Positions 7,118 through 13,655 are shown, counted from the first letter of the stretch. The stretch: DNA of 13,657 nucleotides from JAPUIN01 sp041580375 (GCA_041580375.1 JBFGDZ010000090.1:1-13657); one strand, 5' to 3'. Notes: a model not told the origin generated them from the sequence alone. Translations and numbers: made by a program.

Positions 7118-9091
7118 TCAGGACGCCGGCCGGAGCCGTAGGAGCTGCAGGACGATCGGGTCCAGTCCCGCCTCGCGGAACGCGGGAGGCAGGTCCGATC
7201 GGGCCGCGATCGCACGTGATCGGCTCGGATAGGCGCCCCAGCAGACGCGAAAACAGTCACGGCCCTTGAACGAGAACGGGACGAAGAAGAGGGATCCGCG
7301 ATCGCCCGCGCTGGCGCGGGCCGATCGCAGCGTATCGATCTCGCAGGCGATCATGAGCTGCATGGTGAACCGATCCGGGTTCTCCTCCGCCACCATCTCC
7401 AGGAACAGCGCGGCCGCCGCGCGCGCGTCGCCGCCATCGAGTGCGCGCAGAGCCGAGTCGTAGCGTGCGGCGTCCCGGAACGCCCGGGTCGTTTCGCGAG
7501 GAGCCGGGGGAGGTGTCCCGGTCCGCGCTCCGGCCGGTTCTTCCCCGGGCGATGGGCCCGTCGCGGGGGGTGCGGCCTGCTCGCCGGCCGCGACCGCCTC
7601 GGCGGGGGGCGCGGCGCGACCCGGAGCATCCCGTGGCATTGCGGCAGGCTCGACCTCCATCGGCGCTTCCTTCTCCTCCGTCTCGGCCTCCGTCCGATCG
7701 GCGCCCCCGCGCTCCTCGATCGCACCGGCCGGCGATCCGGGCGCGACCGGGCCGGGAGCCGGTTCCTCCCGGGCTGGCGCCGCTCGGCCGGTGCGCGTCG
7801 TCCGGACGGCGGAGCCGGCGATCGAGGTGACGTCACCCGCGTCGCCGCCCCGCCGCATGAAGACGAAGAGCGACGCGGCGATGAGGACGACGGCCGCCGC
7901 GGCCAGAGCGGCCGGCCGGGTCCAGCGGAACCGGCCCTCCCGTCCCGGAGAGACCTTGCCGTCAAATGTGAGTTCCACGGGGCCGAACGCAACCCTCTCG
8001 CCGGTCGATGGATCGATCTCCCAATCGGGATCGTCCCGGCGGCCGGGAGCGGCCGCGGGCTCCGTCTGGTCCGGCGCCCCGTCCGCGAGGTGGTCCCCGG
8101 GACGGTCGGCCGGTTCGTCCAGCGCCATGCCTGCGTCCGGGATGGCGGCGGGGGCCTCCTCGTCGACCGGCTCGTCCGCCCATGGCGGCGCGGCCTCCGC
8201 CGGGGGCTCCATGGCGCCCTCATCCGCGGACGGGGCGACTTCGCCGGCGACGGGGAGCGACGGGGGCTCGGAGCCGAGAGGCTCGCCCGTCTCCTCGATC
8301 AGAACCGGCTCCGGCTCCTCCGGCTCCACGTCGGAGGTGACCTCGACGCGGCGCCCTCTGGGCGCCGCCGCGGAGGGCGGCGCCCCCACGAGCCGGGTCA
8401 TGCCCAGAATCTCGAGCGCCAGGAAGAGCTTGCTGACGGTGAAGTCGTCCCGGGAGGTGCGGCTGCTGAGGTCGCGCAGCGTCTGGGTGCCATCGAGGAA
8501 ACCGGCGATCTCGGACAGGTCCGGGTCGAGGCGGAGAGCCCTCAGCCCCGGCGCGAGGGCGTCGGTGGGAGCGTAGACCGATTCCATCGACCCGAGCTCG
8601 CGTACGATCCAGGCCCGATCGCTGGCCTGCATCAGCGAGTCGAAGATCAACCGTTTGGTCGGCAGGCCGAGGACCGTGACCTCGCGCGGCAGAGGCCCGG
8701 GATCGCAACGGTACACCCCGGACGTGAGCAGAAAGCAGCTGTCCAGGATCTGCCGCACCTGGTCCCTGGCGCCGGCGAGAAGTTCGGCCGGGGTCAGAAA
8801 CCCCATCCCGATGAGCGTCTTGCCGAGCGAACCGCCGGGCGCCACGCGCCCGCGGGCGAGATCGAGTTGCTCCCGCGTCAGCCGTCCCGATCCGATGAAG
8901 ATGTGAGCCAGGCGATCCGACTCGGCGTTGCTGGCGGCCGAGGCGATCTCGCCCGCCTTGTAGTAGACCACCTTGGCGGTCTGGCCGAGGGTGAGCCGGA
9001 CGACCCCCTCGAACCCGTTCAGGTGCAGCTGGCCGAACAGGCGAGGAAGAAAGATGTCACCCGCGGATCCCTGGAGCGGCAGATCGGGCAT
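7118..9091 (-). CDS. DUF4388 membrane protein with C-terminal SPOR-like domain
   Basis: Numbered from ATG 9091 the product has 657 residues. Residues 5-150 are a DUF4388 domain (LQGSAGDIFLPRLFGQL start) and 155-240 a helical region, both paralogous to the DUF4388-DnaJ-TPR protein. An acidic Pro/Glu/Ala-rich segment (255-370) precedes one transmembrane helix (about 393-412). A long low-complexity periplasmic stretch ends in a helical pair (540-595) and a final module, FFVPFSFKGRDCFRVCWGAYPSRSRA, that looks like a SPOR domain (peptidoglycan binding). The predicted topology is N-in, C-out. An upstream in-frame GTG (9124) would add 11 residues. ATG 9091 starts four residues before the DUF4388 fold, as in the paralogue, but its GGAGG lies 15 nt upstream, so the start is open. 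The promoter at 9146-9174 serves either start. The SPOR call is tentative. Confidence 0.85.
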   Translation of the reverse strand: MPDLPLQGSAGDIFLPRLFGQLHLNGFEGVVRLTLGQTAKVVYYKAGEIASAASNAESDRLAHIFIGSGRLTREQLDLARGRVAPGGSLGKTLIGMGFLTPAELLAGARDQVRQILDSCFLLTSGVYRCDPGPLPREVTVLGLPTKRLIFDSLMQASDRAWIVRELGSMESVYAPTDALAPGLRALRLDPDLSEIAGFLDGTQTLRDLSSRTSRDDFTVSKLFLALEILGMTRLVGAPPSAAAPRGRRVEVTSDVEPEEPEPVLIEETGEPLGSEPPSLPVAGEVAPSADEGAMEPPAEAAPPWADEPVDEEAPAAIPDAGMALDEPADRPGDHLADGAPDQTEPAAAPGRRDDPDWEIDPSTGERVAFGPVELTFDGKVSPGREGRFRWTRPAALAAAAVVLIAASLFVFMRRGGDAGDVTSIAGSAVRTTRTGRAAPAREEPAPGPVAPGSPAGAIEERGGADRTEAETEEKEAPMEVEPAAMPRDAPGRAAPPAEAVAAGEQAAPPATGPSPGEEPAGARTGTPPPAPRETTRAFRDAARYDSALRALDGGDARAAAALFLEMVAEENPDRFTMQLMIACEIDTLRSARASAGDRGSLFFVPFSFKGRDCFRVCWGAYPSRSRAIAARSDLPPAFREAGLDPIVLQLLRLRPAS

Positions 9092-9145
9092 GACGCGTCC
9101 GTGAGACCTCCGGGGCTCGGACACGCTCCCGGGGGCGCGCCGCCC

Positions 9146-9174
9146 ATGATAGGGATGCGTGGAAAGGGTGTCAA
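9146..9174 (-). promoter_or_regulatory. Sigma-70-type promoter for the DUF4388-SPOR / peptidase-MA operon
   Basis: On the minus strand TTGACA (9174-9169) is followed after exactly 17 nt by TATCAT (9151-9146), one mismatch from consensus. The expected start near 9139 lies just above both candidate start codons (9124 and 9091). It is back to back with the likely nadB promoter. Confidence 0.78.
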
Positions 9175-9183
9175 GAAAAGGGC

Positions 9184-9213
9184 TTACGGATGCCGCCCCC
9201 GAACCGCTACACT
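9184..9213 (+). promoter_or_regulatory. Possible nadB promoter
   Basis: TTACGG (9184-9189) and TACACT (9208-9213) are separated by 18 nt. The -10 matches consensus at 4 of 6 positions and the -35 is weak. The -10 ends exactly where the inverted-repeat element begins, so a transcript from here would start inside the element's left arm and carry the whole element as its leader. No better plus-strand promoter is visible between 9125 and 9213. A start inside the element cannot be excluded. Confidence 0.35.
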
Positions 9214-9486
9214 AGGAGCCTGTCCGAGTATTCCGTGGGGCCGCGCGCATGGGGCTTGCGAGGCGAAGACAAGGAGCGCCGAGGAGGCGATGGGGATCCA
9301 TCGCCGACGAGGCGCGACGCCGTCAGCGCCCGCAACCCCCATGCGCCCGGAGGGTTCGGGCGGCGTGGCGCCGTCTGCGTCGTTGCCAGACTGAAGCGAT
9401 GGATCCCCATCGCGTCGTCGCGTCGCCTGGCATGCGGCGCCCCGGCGCTCCGAACGCGACCCGACGCAATACTCGGACAGGCTCCT
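9214..9486. repeat. 273-bp nested palindromic element with 19-bp terminal inverted repeats
   Basis: The ends AGGAGCCTGTCCGAGTATT (9214-9232) and its exact complement (9468-9486) form a perfect 19-bp terminal inverted repeat; with one mismatch it extends to 9210 and 9490. Inside are two adjacent palindromic arms. Arm 1 (9246-9345) is centred on GCGATGGGGATCCATCGC (9287-9304) and arm 2 (9354-9455) on the exact reverse complement of that 18-mer (9396-9413). Both 18-mers lie 73 nt from their end of the element. Paired blocks include 9246-9260 with 9331-9345 (14 of 15), 9276-9280 with 9311-9315, 9354-9359 with 9450-9455 and 9367-9372 with 9437-9442. A small central hairpin (9344-9349/9357-9362) allows an alternative single long hairpin. 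There is no plausible coding content and no clear target-site duplication. It looks like a MITE- or REP/BIME-type non-autonomous element. Confidence 0.85.
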
Positions 9487-9493
9487 GGTGACC

Positions 9494-11092
9494 ATGGCGC
9501 GCGAACTTAGGTACGATTCACTCGTCGTCGGGAGCGGGATCGCCGGCCTCAGGGCCGCGATCGAGATCGCCTCCGGCGGTGGCCGCGTCGCGGTCCTGAC
9601 CAAGGACGGGCCGACCGACTCCTCCTCCGACAAGGCGCAGGGCGGGCTCGCCGCGGTCCTCTCGGACGACGACGAGATCGAGCTGCACTACCGCGACACT
9701 CTGGTCGCGGGCGACGGTCTGTGCAACGAGAGTGCGGTGCGGGTGCTCGTGGAGGAGGGCCCGGCCCGGGCGCTCGAGCTGATCGACTGGGGCGCGCGCT
9801 TCGACCGCGAGGGCGCGCGGCTCGCTCTCGGACGCGAAGGAGCGCACAGCAAGAGGCGCATCCTGCACGCCCAGGGGGACTCCACGGGCCGCGAGATCGT
9901 CCGCGCGCTCGTCCGCAAGGCCGGGGAGACGGCGGGCATCGACATCCTGCCCCACATGTTCTCCGTCGATCTCGTCCTCGCGGGCGGCCGGTGCGCCGGT
10001 CTCCTTGCGCTGGACGAACGCGCAGGGGATGCCGTCGTTCTCCTGGCGCCGGCCGTGATCCTCACCACCGGCGGCGCCGGGCGCGTCTACCGCGAGACGA
10101 CCAACCCGGAGCAGGCGACCGGCGACGGCCTGGCGATGGCGTACCGTGCGGGCGCGGAAATGATGGATCTGGAGTTCATCCAGTTCCATCCGACGGCGCT
10201 GGCGCTGGAAGGCGTGCCGCGGTTCCTGCTTTCGGAGGCGATGCGCGGCGAGGGCGGGCGCCTCGTCGATCATCGGGGAGAGTCTTTCATGGCGCGCGTC
10301 GATCCGCGCGGCGACCTGGCGCCCCGGGACATCGTCGCGCGGGGCATCTACACGGAGATGCGGCGCGCCGGCGGCGGAGGCGTGTTCCTGGACATGACGG
10401 CGCTCGATCCCGGATTCGTCCGGCGCCGGTTCCCCAGCATCGCCGCCACCTGCTCCCTGCACGGGATCGACATCGGCCGCGATCGGATCCCGATCTCTCC
10501 CTGCGCGCACTACATGATGGGAGGGGTGAAGTCGGACCTGAGGGGGAGGACCTCGATCCCGGGCCTTCTCGCCGCCGGCGAGGTGGCCTGCACCGGCGTT
10601 CACGGCGCCAACCGGCTGGCGAGCAACTCGCTTCTCGAGGGCCTCGTGCAGGGCGCGCGGGCCGGCAGGGAGGTGCTCGACGCGGCGCGGCCGGCGATCG
10701 GTTCGGGCCGGTCCATCGTCGTCCCGCCGATCCCCTCCGTCGATCCCGAACGGGCCGCCGGGATCCTCTCGCGATTGCGACGGGTGATGTGGGACGAGGT
10801 CGGGATCGTGCGCGACGGCGACGGCCTCGCCCGCGCGGTGCGGGCGATTCTCGAGCTCGAGAGCGAGATCGCGCAGCGCGACCTCACCCGTCCGGGGCTC
10901 GAGGCGCGGAACATGCTGTACGTCGGCAGGCTGATCGCCGAGAGCGCCCTCGCCCGGCGGGAGAGCCGGGGAAGCCATTTCCGCCGTGATCATCCCGAGC
11001 GTCCGCCGGGCCGCGGACGCCACGGGATCATCGCCCCCGGCGCCGCCGCGCCCGACATGCCGCGCATCCCGCTGCCGGATCCTCCGCACTGA
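9494..11092 (+). CDS. nadB: L-aspartate oxidase (NadB)
   Basis: A 532-residue FAD enzyme that oxidises L-aspartate to iminoaspartate, the first step of de novo NAD synthesis (product passed to quinolinate synthase NadA). Positions below count from ATG 9494. The N-terminal dinucleotide-binding strand is SLVVGSGIAGLRAA (9-22). Then come SSDKAQGGLAAVL (45-57), HAQGDSTGREI (125-135), TTGGAGRVY (191-199), FIQFHPTAL (228-236), APRDIVARGI (276-285) with the active-site arginine, HYMMGG (339-344) and GANRLASNSLLEG (371-383). The C-terminal helical domain closes with ARRESRGSHFRRDHPE. An in-frame GTG (9488) would add two residues but falls in the extended inverted repeat. Neither start has a good Shine-Dalgarno motif. 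The right end of the palindromic element is 7 nt away, so the leader is essentially the element. No nadA or nadC is nearby. Confidence 0.96.
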   Translation: MARELRYDSLVVGSGIAGLRAAIEIASGGGRVAVLTKDGPTDSSSDKAQGGLAAVLSDDDEIELHYRDTLVAGDGLCNESAVRVLVEEGPARALELIDWGARFDREGARLALGREGAHSKRRILHAQGDSTGREIVRALVRKAGETAGIDILPHMFSVDLVLAGGRCAGLLALDERAGDAVVLLAPAVILTTGGAGRVYRETTNPEQATGDGLAMAYRAGAEMMDLEFIQFHPTALALEGVPRFLLSEAMRGEGGRLVDHRGESFMARVDPRGDLAPRDIVARGIYTEMRRAGGGGVFLDMTALDPGFVRRRFPSIAATCSLHGIDIGRDRIPISPCAHYMMGGVKSDLRGRTSIPGLLAAGEVACTGVHGANRLASNSLLEGLVQGARAGREVLDAARPAIGSGRSIVVPPIPSVDPERAAGILSRLRRVMWDEVGIVRDGDGLARAVRAILELESEIAQRDLTRPGLEARNMLYVGRLIAESALARRESRGSHFRRDHPERPPGRGRHGIIAPGAAAPDMPRIPLPDPPH

Positions 11093-11275
11093 TTCACAAG
11101 GCCGCGCCGGGCGCCTTCGCTCCAGGCCGTCCCCGGGCGGTCTCCGTCCGCTCCGTGACGTTCCCGGACGGACGCCCTCCGAGCCGGCCGGCCCTCCGCC
11201 GCGCGCGAGGCGCGCTGCGCTCCCCGCGCATCCAGTTTGCATCGGCGACGGAGGGGGCCGACCGATCGTCGATCC

Positions 11276-11282
11276 GGAGGGG
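11276..11282 (+). promoter_or_regulatory. Ribosome binding site deciding the start of the transposase-like gene
   Basis: GGAGGGG lies 7 nt before ATG 11290. It sets the start there rather than at the in-frame GTG 11155, whose 45 extra codons encode Arg/Pro/Ala-rich sequence without similarity to the family. Confidence 0.7.
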
Positions 11283-11289
11283 CGCTGCC

Positions 11290-11805
11290 ATGAACGCGGA
11301 GGGGGAGGGGCCGTCGGCTTTTCTCGTCACGCTGTGGACCTACGGAGGAAGACCCGTCTTCGCCGATCCGTCGGCGGCCCGGCTGTTCTTCCGCATTCTG
11401 GGAGGGCTCCGGCGGGGGCTCGGCTTCCGTCTGCACGCCTACGTGCTGCTTCCGGATCGCGCGCGCCTGATCATCGGCGCCCCGGGCGGCGATCCTCTCT
11501 GGGCGCAGGTCACGGTGCGGCGGCTGAAATCTCGCTTCGCCCGGGAGATGAACACCCGATCGGGACGGCTCGGACTGGTCTGGCAGGACGCCGATCAGCG
11601 GATCACGATCCCGAAGAGCCACGAGATCGCCCGCAGGGCGGAATACCTGCACCGGACTCCGGTCGCCTCCCGGCTGGTCCGGACCCCGGCGGAGTGGCGC
11701 TGGTCCAGCTTCTGCGCCTGGAGCGGGAGGGGGAGGGTGCCCGCGCCGGTCGATCTCCCGGCCGCGGGCGCCGAGGATCCGCGACCGCCAACCGTCAGCG
11801 GATGA
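11290..11805 (+). CDS. REP-associated tyrosine transposase-like protein (Y1/RAYT fold) lacking catalytic residues
   Basis: A 171-residue protein that follows the RAYT/IS200-like pattern: FLVTLWTYGGRPVFAD (11-26), RLHAYVLLPDRARLII (47-62), VRRLKSRFAREMN (76-88), GLVWQDADQRI (95-105) and EYLHRTPVASRLVRTPAEWRWSS (118-140). RAYTs are single-strand DNA transposases that use an HUH histidine pair and a tyrosine on palindromic REP elements. Here the PNHVH-type motif reads PDRAR (55-59), so both histidines are arginine, and no tyrosine stands in the WQ..... segment where the nucleophile is expected. The frame is intact with a strong ribosome binding site, which suggests a domesticated DNA- or RNA-binding protein, though a decaying pseudogene is possible. 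It follows nadB by 197 nt on the same strand and overlaps lepB tail to tail by 11 bp. Confidence 0.8.
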   Translation: MNAEGEGPSAFLVTLWTYGGRPVFADPSAARLFFRILGGLRRGLGFRLHAYVLLPDRARLIIGAPGGDPLWAQVTVRRLKSRFAREMNTRSGRLGLVWQDADQRITIPKSHEIARRAEYLHRTPVASRLVRTPAEWRWSSFCAWSGRGRVPAPVDLPAAGAEDPRPPTVSG

Positions 11806-12493
11806 TGCGGAACGTCCGGCTCCATCGGGATCGGGTGAAGAGGTGGGCCAGCTTCGAGCCGACGCTCTTCACCCGATCCGACACGGAGGTCCGGAGGTGG
11901 GCATTCGTCTCCTCCTCGTAGGACCACCAGATCATGAAAGCGCGGCCCTTGAGGTAATCGCGCGGCACGAAACCCCAGTCCCGGCTGTCGTTGCTGTTGT
12001 CGCGATTGTCGCCCATGCAGAACAACATGCCCTCCGGGACGCGCGTCGGTCCGTAGTTGGCCATGTGGGCGCTGAAGCGGCGGGGGTTGCGGTGCACCTT
12101 GTAGGGCTCCTCGATCGGGTCCCCGTTGATGTAAACCTGGCGCTCGCGGATCTCGATCGTGTCCCCGGGGATGGCGATGATTCGCTTGATGTAGTCCTTC
12201 TCCGGCTCGCGGGGGAATTTGAACACGGCGATGTCGCCCCGCTCGACGTCGCGGATCGGCAAGAGCGTTTTCTCGACGCGTCCGAGCGCGGGCAGGGCGT
12301 CCGTCACGGGGGCGTAGGAGAACTTGTTGACCATGATGTAGTCGCCGATCAGGAGGGTGGGCCGCATCGAGCCCGTCGGGATCTTCGACTGCTGGAAGAC
12401 GAAAGCCCGCGCGAAGAGGACGAAGATCACGCAGCTGACGATCGTCTCGAAGTAGTCGCGTACCCAGGTTTTCGGCGTGTCGGCCGGGGTCAT
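11795..12493 (-). CDS. lepB: Signal peptidase I
   Basis: A 232-residue membrane serine protease that removes signal peptides from exported proteins on the outer face of the cytoplasmic membrane. One N-terminal membrane helix (about 13-32) precedes the catalytic serine S42 in IPTGSMRPTL (38-47). The lysine general base is K103 in YIKRIIAIPGD (101-111). The GDNRDNSNDSRDWGFVP box (161-177) is complete. Start ATG 12493 is preceded by GAGGAG. The open frame continues to 12727, but that extension overlaps the preceding gene in another frame and is not family-like. The length is usual for a compact SPase I. It lies 23 nt after the LOG-family gene and probably shares its transcript. The Arg-rich tail (RSRWSRTFRIIR) is unusual. 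The 3' end overlaps the transposase-like gene on the opposite strand. Confidence 0.96.
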   Translation of the reverse strand: MTPADTPKTWVRDYFETIVSCVIFVLFARAFVFQQSKIPTGSMRPTLLIGDYIMVNKFSYAPVTDALPALGRVEKTLLPIRDVERGDIAVFKFPREPEKDYIKRIIAIPGDTIEIRERQVYINGDPIEEPYKVHRNPRRFSAHMANYGPTRVPEGMLFCMGDNRDNSNDSRDWGFVPRDYLKGRAFMIWWSYEEETNAHLRTSVSDRVKSVGSKLAHLFTRSRWSRTFRIIR

Positions 12494-12516
12494 GGTCTCC
12501 TCGCGGGAGGCGGGAA

Positions 12517-13074
12517 TTATAAGGGCGGGGAGGACTTCAGGCAACGCATGACGGTCTCCACCGCCTCCACGGGGCTCCTCGCAGTCCGGCAGGCGCCGAG
12601 CTCCGGCTCGCCGAGGATGTCGAGGCGCCGGAGATGGCCGAGGAGATCCTCCCAGGAGGATCCCAGCAGCACGATCGGCTTGGGACCGAGAAGATCGGCC
12701 CGGCGAAGTGCCAGGAGGAACGCCCACTCGGCGAGGGTCCCGCTCTTGCCCGGCAGGATGATGAACGCGTCCGACTCGTCGATCAGGCGGCGCGTGCGAT
12801 CGAACAGATCGGACTCTCGGAACTCCCTCTGGATGAAGCGATTGGCGCCCGGCCGGAGCGTGAAGGCGCCGGTCGTGACGCCGATCGTGGCGCCTCCCGA
12901 CTCGCTCGCGCCGCGCGCGGACGCCTCCATCACTCCACCGTAGCCGCCGTTGACGACGACGCAGCCGGCCAGGGCGAGGCGGCGGCCGACCTCCTCGGCT
13001 TCACGATAGGACGGGCTTCCGGCGGGGGGCTCCGAGCTTCCGAAGACGGCGACGGCGATGCGGCGCTGGGCCAT
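12517..13074 (-). CDS. LOG/SLOG-family Rossmann protein (TIGR00725/YvdD-like)
   Basis: A 185-residue Rossmann-fold protein. The N-terminal strand IAVAVFGSSEP (6-16) and VVNGGYGGVMEASARGA (40-56) correspond to the nucleotide-binding GGG..G.M....GA motif. FDRTRRLIDESDAFIILPG (91-109) and SGTLAEW (111-117) correspond to the second LOG motif, PGGxGTxxE. LOG enzymes release free cytokinin-like bases from nucleoside 5'-monophosphates, and wider SLOG members bind nucleotides or signals. The arginine (around 93-96) and glutamate E116 are kept, but the second glycine of PGG is lysine (PGKSGT, 108-113), so classical phosphoribohydrolase activity is uncertain. The gene lies 30 nt after the secreted-protein gene and 23 nt before lepB, suggesting one operon. 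Its Shine-Dalgarno motif is weak (GGTGAC). Confidence 0.88.
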   Translation of the reverse strand: MAQRRIAVAVFGSSEPPAGSPSYREAEEVGRRLALAGCVVVNGGYGGVMEASARGASESGGATIGVTTGAFTLRPGANRFIQREFRESDLFDRTRRLIDESDAFIILPGKSGTLAEWAFLLALRRADLLGPKPIVLLGSSWEDLLGHLRRLDILGEPELGACRTARSPVEAVETVMRCLKSSPPL

Positions 13075-13104
13075 GTCACCGGCACGGTACCACAGCCGGG
13101 CGGT

Positions 13105-13494
13105 TCACTCGATCCAGATCTCCACGCGCTCGTCGTCCTCCTGAATCCTGACGATCTCTCCCGGCCCCATCGCGGCGATCGTGTCGAAGAACTCCTCCAG
13201 ATCCTCGCCCCGGATGACGACCCGGCTGCCCGCCGCGCTCCCCTCCGGGAGATCGACGTCGATCGTCCCGTCGAGGGCGCCGGATCGGGAGGCGATGCGG
13301 GCGAACGCCCGGACGGCGTTCAGCGGAAGGTTCACCAGGACGTTCGGAGTGGTCGAATCGCCGTGATAGACGCGGATCTTCAGATACCGCGTCGGGGCAG
13401 CGGCTGCGGGCTCCTTCGCCGGCGCCGCCGCGCCCAGGGTCAGCAGCATCAGGGCCCCGCAGGCCGCAACGCCCAACTTCGGAAGTGTTCGCAT
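13105..13494 (-). CDS. Small secreted protein with LiaX/YvlB-like (SHOCT-like) domain
   Basis: A 129-residue protein with a signal peptide (basic start MRTLPK, hydrophobic core to about residue 24, cut probable within AAAPA). The mature part reads YLKIRVYHGD (37-46), VLVNLPLNAVRAFARIA (52-68), LEEFFDTIAAMGPGEIVRIQEDDERVEIWI (99-128). The sequence of a short strand, VNVPL-like helix start, (D/E)LEE helix, then GEIV.I.DD...V.I resembles the N-terminal domain of LiaX/YvlB-like, SHOCT-like proteins linked to envelope stress. The likeness is from memory and moderate. The function is not known. Start ATG 13494 has a strong GGAGGAGG ribosome binding site. It is first in the likely operon with the LOG gene and lepB. 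Confidence 0.82.
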   Translation of the reverse strand: MRTLPKLGVAACGALMLLTLGAAAPAKEPAAAAPTRYLKIRVYHGDSTTPNVLVNLPLNAVRAFARIASRSGALDGTIDVDLPEGSAAGSRVVIRGEDLEEFFDTIAAMGPGEIVRIQEDDERVEIWIE

Positions 13495-13581
13495 GATCCC
13501 TCCTCCGGATCCCGGCGGGGCGGCCGGTCCGCCCCCGCCCTCATGAGACTACGGGAGAGGGAGGCCCGTGGTTCCACCGGA

Positions 13582-13603
13582 GACCCGGCCGCCCGGCCGG
13601 GTC
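13582..13603 (-). terminator. GC-rich hairpin at the end of an upstream minus-strand gene
   Basis: GACCCGGCC (13582-13590) and GGCCGGGTC (13595-13603) form a perfect 9-bp stem with a GCCC loop. It overlaps the TGA (13604-13602) of the possible gene fragment at the window edge. No T-tract follows on the minus strand, so it is only a candidate terminator or mRNA-end structure. Confidence 0.4.
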
Positions 13604-13655
13604 AGCCGAGCCCGAGACGCTCCGTGATACGGCGCATCTGGCGCGAGACGCGGCG
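13602..13655 (-). CDS. Possible C-terminal end of an unidentified gene (truncated by window edge)
   Basis: The minus-strand frame entering at the right edge reads RRVSRQMRRITERLGLG and ends at TGA 13604-13602, directly at a strong hairpin. The basic amphipathic tail is plausible coding sequence, but 17 residues are too few to identify a family. The other minus-strand frames in this stretch cannot be excluded. Confidence 0.35.
   Translation of the reverse strand, partial: RRVSRQMRRITERLGLG

Noticed and set aside
9207..9493. Target-site duplication flanking the palindromic element
   Set aside because: The immediate flanks (CACT on the left, GGTG on the right) are not direct repeats. They instead extend the inverted repeat with one mismatch, so no insertion footprint can be claimed.
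9184..9633. Small open frames on both strands across the palindromic element
   Set aside because: They are by-products of the inverted repeats, which give repeated peptide fragments such as LSEY and ILGQAP. No ribosome binding sites fit and no family resemblance is seen.
11098..11117. Hairpin after the nadB stop (AAGGC / GCCTT) as a terminator
   Set aside because: The stem has only 5 bp with a 10-nt loop and no T-tract. I could not support it as a terminator.
11155..11289. GTG 11155 as start of the transposase-like gene
   Set aside because: The extra 45 codons are Arg/Pro/Ala-rich and outside the family, and GGAGGGG sits at the right distance before ATG 11290.
12494..12727. N-terminal extension of lepB to 12727
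   Set aside because: It lies inside the LOG gene in another frame and is not signal-peptidase-like. ATG 12493 with GAGGAG starts just before the membrane anchor.
13495..13581. Promoter for the secreted-protein/LOG/lepB operon
   Set aside because: A TAGTCT-like -10 can be read on the minus strand but has no matching -35, so it is too weak to list.
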